Source: Branchiostoma floridae
Taxonomy: Eukaryota; Chordata; Leptocardii; Amphioxiformes; Branchiostomatidae
NCBI RefSeq assembly: GCF_000003815.2
Contig: NC_049995.1
Span: 18,618,953-18,678,427 of the forward strand
DNA: 59,475 bases
Reading direction: 5' to 3'
The position numbers and the translations under genes were made by a program. The notes below the pieces were generated by a model. It had not been told where the DNA came from. It saw nothing but the letters and a program-made list of their open reading frames with translations, and did no database searches. Below, in pieces: positions 44,778-55,375 of this stretch. Position 1 is the first letter of the stretch; every line of letters starts with the position of its first letter.

Positions 44778-45436
44778 GTGAGTTTTACAGTACAGGTGAG
44801 AAATGTTCACTTTAGTCAAGCGGCCATTTTAGGTCAATGACATGAAAAGGATTTTAGTACCATTTGAGACTTACACTGTTCTTTACGTGTATGGGAAGGA
44901 GTAACGCCTTTTAATTCGGGAAATAAGATGATAACGTCTAGAAAGTTTGCGTTTCGTTATTTGGAGGAAATACGGACATTTGTTAATGGTAAACGTGACA
45001 CTAAATGATTGGAATAGTGACGTTTAGGTGTTCAGCACGCACAGCCATGCAGTGTTTCCCAACTCGCATGTGGCTACTTATGACAGAGACAAACACATTC
45101 ATCACTTGCTGATGTAACACACTATGTTTATTAAAAATCAGTTCATAGATCATCCTCATGATCATCCTCTCTCCCTTGCCATTATGATCATTTCTTGCAT
45201 CTACCAGTATCAACATCTCTGTCTCCGCACCTTCCGAAGCACAAGTTAATCGTTGTTGAACAAACATTCCAACGTCGGTGAGCCGATAATAACCTCATAA
45301 ATCTCTTCTGTGTTACACTATGTTTCAGGGTCTAGATAAATGGGTACGGCAAAATGTAGTTTTGCACCTGCAATTTGACTAATCTAATGTGTTTTGAAAA
45401 CGTAAGATGATGAACGTGTTTCCGTTACTAGTATTT

Positions 45437-45565
45437 GTGGCAAGGACCTATCAGTGTCCTGATCTCTGCCCCGCCCCTCGGGACGTCCGCGTGACGTGTT
45501 AATGATTGACGGACAGAACAAACTCTCAGGAGTGGTCTGAGATGACGTCACGGGGAGGGCCAAGC
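45437..45565 (+). promoter_or_regulatory. GC-box/CRE module upstream of C7
   Basis: ccgcccctcgggacgtccgc, gtgacgtgttaatgattg, then gagatgacgtcacggggagg with a perfect TGACGTCA. A weaker partial copy lies at 45205-45275, and another TGACGTCA lies near 45878. Confidence 0.45.
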
Positions 45566-46207
45566 ACTGGGAGGTGTAAACAATAACAACACGCAAGTGC
45601 ATACTAGGCTTATTGTGGACTGTTGGCACTTAAGTTAACATGAGTTATACACCTTCATGAAATGTCTAGAGGAAGCACAATAAGCTGGTGAAAAGTATGA
45701 ACTATGTCTCGCCACGAACATGTAATCATGAGCTCTCATGTACACCATGCAAAATCGAGACGCGTTTTCTTCATGTTTCATGGGCCTTAGATAAAGATGG
45801 GGAACATGTAAGTTTGATATTTGTGGCAAGGGCTTATCATGCGTGTTCGAGAATCATTCCATCCATAGTAGGTAAGCTGACGTCACGACGAGGGCAAAGT
45901 ACTTGGAAACAATTTCAGTGTAATTCCCAAAGGGACTAGATGGTCCATAGGCTACATTATTACTTCAACATAGTAAAAGTAAAATGTCATTTTATGATAT
46001 ATCCCGAGGGAGTACAATAGCTGGTTAAACTGCTCATGCGCGAGGTCAATTGTAAATTTCTCTACTTGAGCTTGCTTATTCTTAAACCTACTGCCGTGCA
46101 TGAATTCGAAAGCCTTACAGGGTGTGCCTTGCTTATAAATACTCAGACTTGTATTCCTGTGTGCGGAACAGGATCAGTTCAGTTCAGCTTTATCGTCTGT
46201 TTTCAGG

Positions 46208-46577
46208 ATGGCAGGTCCGGTCCGAGAAAGAGTTACAGATGCCGACAGGCGCCATTTTGATTTTGTGCAAACTTTGCTCCGTATTTCCGATGAGCTGACA
46301 GAAGAGGAAACGGCAAACGTGAAGTTGTTCTGCCTGCATCTGATTCCAAAAGGTCAGGCGGCACAACTCAGGCGGGCGGTGGACGTTTTTCAAAAGCTGA
46401 TGGAACTGGACAAAATCGACCAGGAGAATCTCGACTTTCTCAGAGAGATATTGGAAAGAATCGGACGACAGGACCTGATTCAGAATGTCCTGCGAAGTTT
46501 CCAGCCACCTGACCGAGAGATTCCGGAGAATCCCGAACTGCAGCCGGGAACAATTCAACAGGGAACAAATGCAGAAG
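46208..46577 (+). CDS. C7 exon 1: death effector domain
   Basis: First exon of a 792-residue gene (46208-46577, 46752-47054, 47469-49174). The acceptor ends at 46206; donor gtgagt. The DED is nearly the same as C2 up to the last helix, where it has RIGRQDLIQNVLRSFQ instead of IRDVLRRFQ. The tail is QPGTIQQGTNAEG. Introns 1 and 2 are also close to those of C2, so C7 and C2 are sister copies or have exchanged sequence. Confidence 0.92.
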
Positions 46578-46751
46578 GTGAGTAACAACTAACATCAAAC
46601 AAAATCCATTATTTCCCGGCAGCCCTGATTCGTAATAAAAAGACATTTCTATGGAATTTGCTCTCAATCCAACTAGTAAAATAAATCATAAAAAACAATA
46701 CTTCAGACTTGTTTTTAACTGACACAAACACTTTGATACTTGATATTCCAG

Positions 46752-47054
46752 GAACTGAAACCACCAACACCTACATGGTCGTAAACGGCCAAATGCGCAT
46801 GATCCAGGAAACTCTAGATCATCTAAGAAACCGTTTGGCGACGTTATCTGGAACCAGAAGTTCACAGGTCAAGTTCAGAGGCTACAAGAAGCACAAGAGC
46901 ATCCTTGTGCACTTCTCCATACCGCGGAAGAACACGGCGGTACTGAGGCACATGGCGGATCACTCCGACCCGAGACTAGTCTACATGGGCGTCAAGTCAC
47001 TGCAGATCGACACTGAAGTTCCCATCAAAGTCCAACAGGAGGAGCTGCTGTACG
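46752..47054 (+). CDS. C7 exon 2: conserved domain of unknown function
   Basis: A 303-nt phase 1-1 exon reading TETTNTYMVVNGQMRMIQE, LRNRLATLSGTRSSQV, then the invariant half with QIDTEVPIKVQQEELLYG. Confidence 0.85.
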
Positions 47055-47468
47055 GTGAGTTGACGTCTTTTGTAACAGCGTTCATGTTCATATGCACTAA
47101 CCTTTCTATTGCAGACCATCGAAGCTTATCAGAGATTAAACATATAAAAGAAAATTGAATGTCTAATTTTGATAGTCTTTGTAACACAAACTCCGCTGTC
47201 CAAGGCTGTAACTGGCCCCTCCTTCTAGTGGGCCGGCGGATGATTGGCGGGATGCTATAAGCGAGATTTAATCAGGCTATAATTTTGACAAAACAGTACT
47301 TTTGATCTACCACATGACTAAAATCGCCAGCAGGTCTGCTAGACAAAGTTTGCTAGACAAATTGATACAGATGTTGACCCCACTATACTTTGAAAAGCAG
47401 GTATTTGTCGTGATGTCATTACATCCTTATGTTTCATGATGTCACATATCACTTACGTATCTGTTCAG

Positions 47469-49174
47469 ATGTCAAGAGGCAGTTGCCTGTCGATGACATC
47501 GAGGTGGGATGCAGTACCCGGACCAAACACCAGAGGGTGCCCCAGAGCTGGACCCGCCTGTCTGCCCTGAACCTGTTCTCGGACGCCCTGCCGCTCCATC
47601 TGCAGGCAGCCGCGAGTCTGGAGTACCAGGGCTTCTCCTACAGCCTGGTCCGGGCTCTGGTGCAGAAGGACCGGCTCAGAGAACACCAGATGAGGCAGGC
47701 CATCCAGAACCTCAGGAACGCAGAGATGGATTCCAACACGCTCCGTCAGAAGGCAGAGGTGGATTCCAACACGCTCCGGCAGAAGTCAGAGGCGGATTCC
47801 AACACGATCATGACTTTGCGCTCCAAGCTCAACATCACAGAGAACAGGCTGAAGGAAGCTCTTGAGATGATTGCAGTTCTTGAAGAAAAGCTGAAGCAGG
47901 CCCAAGAATACGCAGAGAAAGCCGCCAAGAAGGTAACATCCCACGTGACGGAGTACAGGGGAGAGAAGCCGCCTGGAGGCTGGCCACAGGAGTACAGGGG
48001 AGAGAAGTCGCCTGGAGGCTGGTCACAGGAGTACAGGGGAGAGAAGCCGCCTGGAGGCTGGCCACAGGAGTACAGGGGAGAGAAGCCGCCTAGGGACTTG
48101 TCTGCACAGGTGGAGAAGGCAGATGCAGCTACACAGATACACCTAGCGGGTCCTGTCAGTAGCACAGGGAGACCTGAAGATGTGGGCGACAAGGCTGGAG
48201 AAGACCCGACTGTTAAGGAAGAAGACAAAACAGTTGCAATGCAAGACTCTGGCAGTGAGAGCGATGGAAGAGTGGAAATCCTCGGTACAGAAGCACCCGA
48301 GCAAGAGCGACACACAGCGGGGATAGAAGGAGCGGTACATGGCTCTACTGGGGAGGTGAAACAGGGTGTGGTCACTTTTGGTGGGGAAGGAACAGAACCT
48401 GGAAAGTTTCGGCTCCCACGTGGTGTTGTGGTGTCGCCTAGCAACGAGATATTTGTGGCTGACTACGGCAACAGGCGGATCCAAGTCCACAGCACGGAGG
48501 GGGTTTACCTGCGCCACTTCCCAACAGTTGTACCGGGTACAGGCGATAAGGACATGCGGCCACGTGATGTCTGTATGGACGGTAACGGCACGCTGTGGGT
48601 AGTGGGAGCAGGCGGGTCAGCTGACCATGTTGTACAGTACAGCACGGACGGGACCGCCATGGCGGAGTTTGACCTGAAGAATAGCTATCATTACCGTGGT
48701 ATTGCAGTGGACATGCGCACTAACCACATCCTGGTGACTGATGCAGACCAAGGTGCAGTTCTTGTGTTCCGTCCGGACGGCTTCCTGGTGCGGACAGTCC
48801 GGGATCCACGGGGTGAGATGACACGCCCATGGTACGTCACTGTAGACGGGGAGGGGAACATTCTTGTGTCGGACTGGAGCCGTGACTCTGTCTACGTGTA
48901 TGACGAGTCCGGGAAGTTCCTGTTCCAGTTCGGAGGTTGGGAAAGTGGTGAAGGTCAGCTGAGTAATCCTGCAGGCATCTGTACAGACAGCTCCGGGCAC
49001 ATCATCGTGGTAGATACTGGGAACAAGAGGATTCAGATCTTCACACGTCACGGCGAGTTTGTCCGCACCGTCCGTACTGGGTTTCGGCCGGAAGGCCTGG
49101 CTGTGGGGCCGAAAGGGCAGCTGGTTGTGACTGATTGGTATAAAGACACTGTGACTGTATTTCCTAACTACTGA
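47469..49174 (+). CDS. C7 exon 3: coiled coil, 13-aa repeats, NHL propeller
   Basis: The acceptor ends at 47468. The coiled coil has three 11-residue units (AEMDSNTLRQK, AEVDSNTLRQK, SEADSNTIMTL), one more than C2, C5 and C6. Four 13-aa repeats (47951-48106) follow. The propeller (about 48364-49174) has loops ADYGNRRIQVH, KNSYHYRG, SDWSRDSVYVYD, VDTGNKRIQIF and TDWYKDTVTVFPNY. The 3' flank is almost that of C5. Confidence 0.92.
47951..48106 (+). repeat. 39-bp coding minisatellite, 4 units (C7)
   Basis: Four units; the last is changed to EYRGEKPPRDLSA. Confidence 0.95.
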
Positions 49175-50942
49175 GTTCCTGACCACTGAGTTAGATCTTT
49201 GATAAAGATTGAATGTTAACAGGACTTACCCATTCTAACCGATTATCCGGTCTACTTCATGATGACTGAGGAACGGGTGGACGGGGCGGAGGGCGGTACC
49301 GACTTCCTACGACCTTTGACCCATCGCTCAGGCAATACTTTTGGAAGATCACGTGTTCTCAGAAATTGAGTCCTACTTCTATCTGTTCCCATCTGTTTCG
49401 TCAGTCATCCTGGAGAAGACTTGAGGATTCCGTGATTCCCGAAAGCTCATTTTGTTATCCATCTTCATATTGCTTCGTTCAACTACATAGATCTATGCAT
49501 AAAATACACTTTATGCGAAAGTCGAATCTTTTTAATACCAAACGTGTCTAAAAACCATGGTAACTTTTGGGGTATGTCTGATTTGACAGATCAAAGCTTT
49601 ATTAATTGATTATTGCTTCGTAGATAGCTTTGCAGACTCAAAGGTTTTGCATTGCCATGGATTCCCTTTTAAACATCGTACATTGGTATTAATCAATTGG
49701 CAACACTGTGATATTAAAAAAAAGTCATCTTGTATATATTCTAATTTTGCAAAGACGGAATGAAGATGAGAAGAATGACAGACTCGTCACAAACTCGAGG
49801 GTACCCTTCACTTTGGCCGATGATAACGACTATCCAACCAGCAGTGTACCGATGATGGGATACGATGGGAGAATTTTTTTACCTGTAACATCAACATTTA
49901 TCATCGGGTAAACAATTAGATACAACATAAAGGTCTCTGCACAATGTCTAAAGATCGCACATTGACACGTCTTTGGTATCAGCGGTTGAATTTCTTGGGA
50001 ATTGAATTGGATACTTTACGATGCTGTATTCAGTTTTACACCAATAAAAGCTATGCATTCTTTGCATGGAATGATCAAAGTTCTTTGTGGTCTAACTTAT
50101 AAAACTGAGTACCAACCATGATTTCGGTCCCTGTGGGGCACCCGACAAAAAGGCTCGGCCCAATGAAAAGCATTGATAGACAAAGAATATCTCACAAGGA
50201 CTTCAAGCGGTACATGATGAAACTGAATGAACTAAATGTTCTATAGAAATAAATGACGAGATTTTGCAATATCATCGCGGACTGGGCTTCAGATAAGGAC
50301 CAATGAGGTTCTTAAAAGAAGATATATATCAACTGCCTTATCTAATTCGTGTGGGAACAAAGCCTTGTCGTAACATTGTAGAACATCCTTGTGACGACAA
50401 AGTTTAACGAACAATTGCCTGAATGTTGGTTCTAAATTTAACGAACAAATTGTCTGAATGTTGGATCTGTTATAAAAAACGTGCCACCATTTAATCTTCA
50501 AGCAGATGTGGGAAATAAATATTTGGGCCGCTAGTATATGTCGAGATGCAACTTATACTACAGGGATGAGCTTTTCAATAGAACATAATTCACCTGTTTT
50601 ACAAATCACATATTAAGGCGACGCCCATTCAGTATTAATGGAAACGCTAGCTTATTGTATCCCGAACTATTTTTGTCACTACCGGATCAAACCTCGCTAT
50701 GCAATCAGACTCCAGCGGTCGGCATCAAAGTCCAGCGGATACAGAGTTCGCTACAAACCTGCCACGTTCACTCGTATTTCAGTCAACAGACCGGAGACGC
50801 TTATTCCTGTAGTACCAGCAGTATCCGCTAGGCGCGCAGCTGCACCTGCCATCCCGACATTACCCCGTGACTGATCAAAGTCTAACGGGTACCGAGTTGG
50901 TTTCCCACTGCCTAGTATACTGCATTTTTGTAAGTGCCCAGA
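49175..50942 (+). other. 3' flank of C7 and 5' flank of C8
   Basis: Nearly identical to 35912-36840 for the first 900 bases. AATAAA is at 50043-50048 (867 bases after the stop). The intergenic block follows, with agtatccgctaggcgcg at 50819. No ORF is supported. Confidence 0.5.
50043..50048 (+). other. Putative poly(A) signal for C7
   Basis: AATAAA in acaccaataaaagct, followed by ttctttgtggtc. Confidence 0.45.
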
Positions 50943-51048
50943 CAGGAGACATCTGAGGGCCGGGAGTGAAGAATCAGTCTTGAAGAATCAGACCAAGACT
51001 GACACTGGTTACGTCTTAAGGAGTTTGTCTTACTGTCACGTCACACAG
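50943..51048 (+). other. Putative 5' non-coding exon of C8
   Basis: Conserved block ending cacgtcacacag|gtaagt, donor at 51049. It contains a short internal duplication (gaagaatcag twice) relative to the others. Confidence 0.5.
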
Positions 51049-51425
51049 GTAAGTTTTTAACCTACTTTACTACATGTGAGAAACGTTTGACGTGGCACTT
51101 CAGCCAGGCGGCCATTTTAGGTCAACGACTTTGAAAATTTAAAAAAAAAAATTTCTTTAACCCTGAGACTTTTGTTTCTTGCTCTATATGTGGTTCAACC
51201 TTGGATAAAAGGAATTCAGAGAAAGTTTATGGAATTCGTTAATGTATAATATATAGCCTGATGGTGAGTCTGAAAGAAAGGGACCACATAAATGTCCTCT
51301 AAGATACTTTGAATGGGTAGGCGGGTAGGATGATTTTAAATTACAATTCTATGGTATTCACAGTTGCACCTTAAATATCTCATGTTACTGTAAATAGCAT
51401 AATGATCATGTAACTGTCTCATTGT

Positions 51426-51965
51426 GGCAAGGACCTATCAGCGTTCTGATCTCCACCCCACCCCTCGGCACGTCCGCGTGACGTGTTAATGATTGATGGA
51501 CAGAACAAACTCTCCGGAGTGGTCTGAGATGACGTCACGGGGAGGGCCAAGCACTGGGAGATGTAAACAATTAAATCACGAGTCTAAATCATGCTTAGAG
51601 TGGATTCAATGGTGTTAATGTTAGTACTTGAAAATTACTTTTTAATGATCAATTATTTTCAAACCAATTTACACAGGCGTCGGTGATATTATAATAACCA
51701 CATATATGCCTTATATGTTTTAAGAGATAGATTGGTGGGCGTGTAAAACTACCAGTGGGACCAGTAATTTTACACCTGAAGTTTAGATAATCTATGTGCG
51801 ATGAACATTTAACAAATTGAATGCTATTTGTGGAGAGCACTTATCAATGTCCTGATCTCTGTCTCCGCCCCTCGGCACGTCCGCGTGACGTGTTAATGAT
51901 TGACGGACAGAACAAATATAAACTCCCCGAAGAGTGGTTGAGCTGAGGTCAGGGTGTGGGCAAGG
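51426..51965 (+). promoter_or_regulatory. Duplicated GC-box/CRE modules upstream of C8
   Basis: Two copies, 51426-51555 (with a perfect TGACGTCA and cggggaggg) and 51836-51965 (tccgcccctcggcacgtccg, gtgacgtgttaatgattg). The double arrangement matches C4. Confidence 0.45.
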
Positions 51966-52050
51966 TACACGGAGATTCACAAATAACTACAGTACAAGTT
52001 CCAACTGGGCTGGGTGTGGGCTGAATGTTGCTTAGTCAACATTGCTTTAA

Positions 52051-52939
52051 CCCTATCCAGACAGGGCTTTTTTGGGATACCAGGGACGGGGGGGGGGGGC
52101 TCTTTTGACCCCCCTTCGTAATTTCAAAACGGCTTGTGTTACGATCACCAAATTTTGAGGAGATGATGTACTAGCGAAGTCTTATATTTTCTGTAATTTT
52201 GGTATCGTAATGACGTAATATGACGTAATTATGACGTCATAATGTCATATTTTGGGCTAAAAGCGTCTAAATATTAAATTTTCGCTATACCTAAAGGTAT
52301 TAAACAAAATGATGACTATAAACGGTAACTTCTTTGGTTTTAAGTCTGCCAAGTCTTTTGTTGCCAATGACGATGACGCTGACGCCTGTATGACGTCAGA
52401 AAATGACGTCATTTGTCCGCCATCTTGGATCGACAAGCTTGAATTTTCTAAAATACGTTTTTTCTACATATAACCCCAAAACCCAATAGAAGTGGACTAA
52501 AAGGGTTCAAGTGATTTTGACGGAATTTGAGTAAAAAATAACATGTATTTAACGTTGATAATGGCATTGTCCGCCATCTTAGATTTTGAGTCATGACGTC
52601 ATCAAATTAGCATAAATTATGAGTAGTTAATTAAAAATGTAAATTAAAATTACGCAGGATGTTTATGATATAGATAAACAAGTGTGGTCTCGCAATAAAA
52701 CCATGAAATCTCATAATTCAAACTGAAATTAGTAAATTTGGTAAAATATGCCTGTCAGAAACCCGTTGCCATGACAACACGAAACATTACAATTTCAAAT
52801 TTTTTTCGCGAAATTGTTGCCAACAATATTTTAGGAAAAGTCACCAAGTTTCGTAGTCCTAGCACACGTCGTTTGTCAGTTATAGGACATCAAAGTTGGC
52901 GAGGGCACTTTTACCCCCCCCCCCCCGGTCTGGATAGGG
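52051..52939. mobile_element. piggyBac-like MITE with TTAA target duplication
   Basis: 889 bp. It begins ccctatccagac and ends gtctggataggg, perfect 12-bp inverted ends inside TTAA at 52047-52050 and 52940-52943. TTAA duplication with CCC...GGG ends is characteristic of piggyBac-superfamily elements. There is a G-run near the left end and a C-run near the right end. The interior has several tgacgtcat motifs and no transposase. The C6 flank (gctttaacagtaa, about 38325) preserves the empty site with one TTAA. Confidence 0.88.
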
Positions 52940-53308
52940 TTAACAGTAAGTTGCAATGACATCCAGTGGAAAACATGTGAGCTGGCTCACGATGTGAACT
53001 GACCACGTGCGCAAAATCAAAGCTAATTCGGAAATAAGTGTCCAGACCATAATTGACTCATTGTCTAAACGTGTTTTGTTTAATCATGTGGACTATTTTA
53101 AACTTACATGTAGCTTTCAATGCATCACACAGCGAATGCGCATTTCGAAATTGGAATTACCTTATTCTTAACCCTATGCCTTGTATTGATCGTTCTTAAT
53201 CTCATGATTATCATACTGTAGTGATGTACGTTTTACATAGTAATACTACTACGTACAACGTGTGCAGAACTGGTTCAGTTCAGTGACATTTTGTTGTCTG
53301 TTTTCAGG

Positions 53309-53870
53309 ATGGCAGGTCCGGTCCGAGAAAGAGTCACAGATGCCGACCGGCGCCATTTCGATTTTGTAAAAACCTTGCTCCGAATTTCTGATGAACTGAC
53401 AGAAGAGGAAACGGCAAACGTGAAGCTGTTCTGCTTGCATCTAATTCCTAAAGGCCAAATGGCACAGCTCAGGCGGGCGGTGGACGTTTTTGTAAAGCTG
53501 ATGGAACTTGACAAAATCGACCATGAGAATCTTGACTTTCTCAAAGAGATCTTAGAAGGAATCGGCCGACAGGACCTTATTCAAAATGTTCTTCAGCGGT
53601 TCCAGCCGCCTGACCGAGAGATTCCGGAAAATCCCGACCTGCAGCCGGAAAATCCCGATCTGCAGCCGGGAAATCCCGAACTGCATCCGGGAAATCCCGA
53701 CCTGCAGCTGGAAAATCCCGACTTGCAGCCGGAAAATCCCGACCAGCAGCCGGATAATCCCGACCTGCAGCCGGAAAATCCCGACTTGCAGCCACAAAAC
53801 CCTGAACTGCAGTCGGGAGACCTCGACATTCAACCAGGTCAAAGCAATGCAGAAGGAGCAAATGAAGAAG
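53309..53870 (+). CDS. C8 exon 1: death effector domain with heptapeptide repeats
   Basis: The acceptor ends at 53307, ATG at 53309, donor gtgggt after 53870 (phase 1). The DED reads FVKTLLRISDEL and GIGRQDLIQNVL; the Arg before IGR is Gly here. The tail is expanded to nine NPDLQPE-type heptapeptides (53630-53818), making this exon 562 nt instead of about 370. The end is GQSNAEGANEEG. The rest of the gene follows at 54120 and 54830. Confidence 0.9.
53630..53818 (+). repeat. 21-bp coding repeat, 9 units (NPDLQPE)
   Basis: Nine 7-residue units (NPDLQPE, NPELHPG, NPDQQPD and others). Other copies have one NPELQP, and C3 has three loosely related units. The repeat is proline-rich and predicted to be disordered. 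Confidence 0.95.
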
Positions 53871-54119
53871 GTGGGTGTCACTCAACATAAAAAAAACATT
53901 ATTGGTAATGCCTAAGCAACAGTTTTATATTTTTACAACGTCAACTGCAGCTTGACTCGTCCGTACAATTTTCATTTTTTTACAGGAAGAGGACTATACT
54001 CTCCAAGCGGATAATATTTAAAACCTTTCCGTCAGTTCATGTTTGATTTCATTATCAGTATGTTACATATGCATTCATTTCTTTAATTGACATGAACATA
54101 TCAATATTGATGATTGCAG

Positions 54120-54422
54120 GAAATGCAACGTCGAACACCTACGTGGTCGTACATGGCCAAGTGCGCATGATCCAGGAAGCTCTAGATCGTCTTAAAGGTG
54201 ATCTAGCAAGGTTATCTGGCACTAGAAGGTCACAGGTCATGTACAGAGGTCACAAGAAGCACAAGAGCATCCTGGTGCACTTCTCCATACCGCGGAAGAA
54301 CACGGCGGTGCTGAGGCACATGGCGGATCACTCCGACCCGAGACTTGTCTACATGGGCGTCAAGTCGCTACAGATCGACGCTGAAGTTCCCATCAAAGTC
54401 CAACAGGAGGCGCCAGTGTACG
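54120..54422 (+). CDS. C8 exon 2: conserved domain of unknown function
   Basis: A 303-nt phase 1-1 exon (acceptor ttgcag, donor gtgaga). It reads NATSNTYVVVHGQVRMIQE, LKGDLARLSGTRRSQVMYRG, and the invariant half ending KVQQEAPVYG. Confidence 0.85.
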
Positions 54423-54615
54423 GTGAGATGACTTTGTATTTCTCTTCATTACCGCCGGCAAGCAGTTTACTTATTGGTAAAGTTGTTAGTTGGTGTTTCT
54501 CGCCATGTCTAAAATCGGGTGCTTTGACTTTAAGATTCAATTTATGTGTCGAGTGTTTTTCTTTTGGCCACGTTTGCATTTTCTTTCAAGTTACATGAAA
54601 AATTCAGAGAACTAC

Positions 54616-54697
54616 AAAAGGGAAAGAAAGAAAGAAGAAAAAAAGGGAAGAAACAAAGAAAGAAAAAAGAGAGAGAAAGAAGGAAAGAAAGAAGATT
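54616..54697. repeat. Polypurine (GAAA/GAAGG) tract in C8 intron 2
   Basis: About 80 bases of almost pure purine on the + strand. It is low complexity and has no coding value. Confidence 0.85.
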
Positions 54698-54829
54698 GTC
54701 GCTATTTGTATATTATACAGATTATACCCTATAGCTATGTGTTTATCGTGTACTTTCCATAAACCAGAACCATCTAGACTACATATCTGTTGATTTGTGC
54801 ATGCTACGTTCCTATCACTTGCCTTTCAG

Positions 54830-55275
54830 ATGTCAAGAGACAACTGCCTGTTGATGATGTCGAGGTGGGATGCAGTACACGAACCAGACACCAGAGGGCG
54901 CCCCAGGGCTGGACCCGCCTGTCTGCCCTGAACCTGTTCTCGGACGCCCTGCCGCTCCATCTGCAGGCAGCCGCGAGTCTGGAGTACCAGGGCTTCTCCT
55001 ACAGCCTGGTCCGGGCTCTGGTGCAGAAGGACCGGCTCAGAGAACACCAGATGAGGCAGGCCATCCAGAATCTTAGGAACGCAGAGTTGGATTCCAACAC
55101 GCTCCGTCAGAAGGCAGAGGTGGATTCCAACACGCTCCGTCAGAAGGCAGAGGTGGATTCCAACACGCTCCGTCAGAAGGCAGAGGTGGATTCCAACACG
55201 CTCCGTCAAACGGCAGAGGTGGATTCCAACACGCTCCGTCAGAACGCAGAGGTGGATTCCAACACGCTCCGTCAG
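54830..55275 (+). CDS. C8 exon 3, part before the gap: conserved helix and 11-aa repeats
   Basis: The acceptor tttcag ends at 54829. The start is DVKRQLPVDDVEVG and the invariant helical block follows. Then come six 11-residue units (AELDSNTLRQK, AEVDSNTLRQK three times with K/T/N changes, and so on) up to the N run. An 11-residue (hendecad) period suits a coiled coil with slight right-handed supercoil. The gap sits inside this repeat, so unit number is unknown. Confidence 0.85.
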
Positions 55276-55375
55276 NNNNNNNNNNNNNNNNNNNNNNNNN
55301 NNNNNNNNNNNNNNNNNNNNNNNNNNNNNNNNNNNNNNNNNNNNNNNNNNNNNNNNNNNNNNNNNNNNNNNNNNN
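55276..55375. other. Assembly gap (100 N) inside C8 exon 3
   Basis: A round-number gap within a 33-bp tandem repeat. The reading frame cannot be carried across it as given, because the frames on the two sides disagree for exactly 100 bases. Confidence 0.99.
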
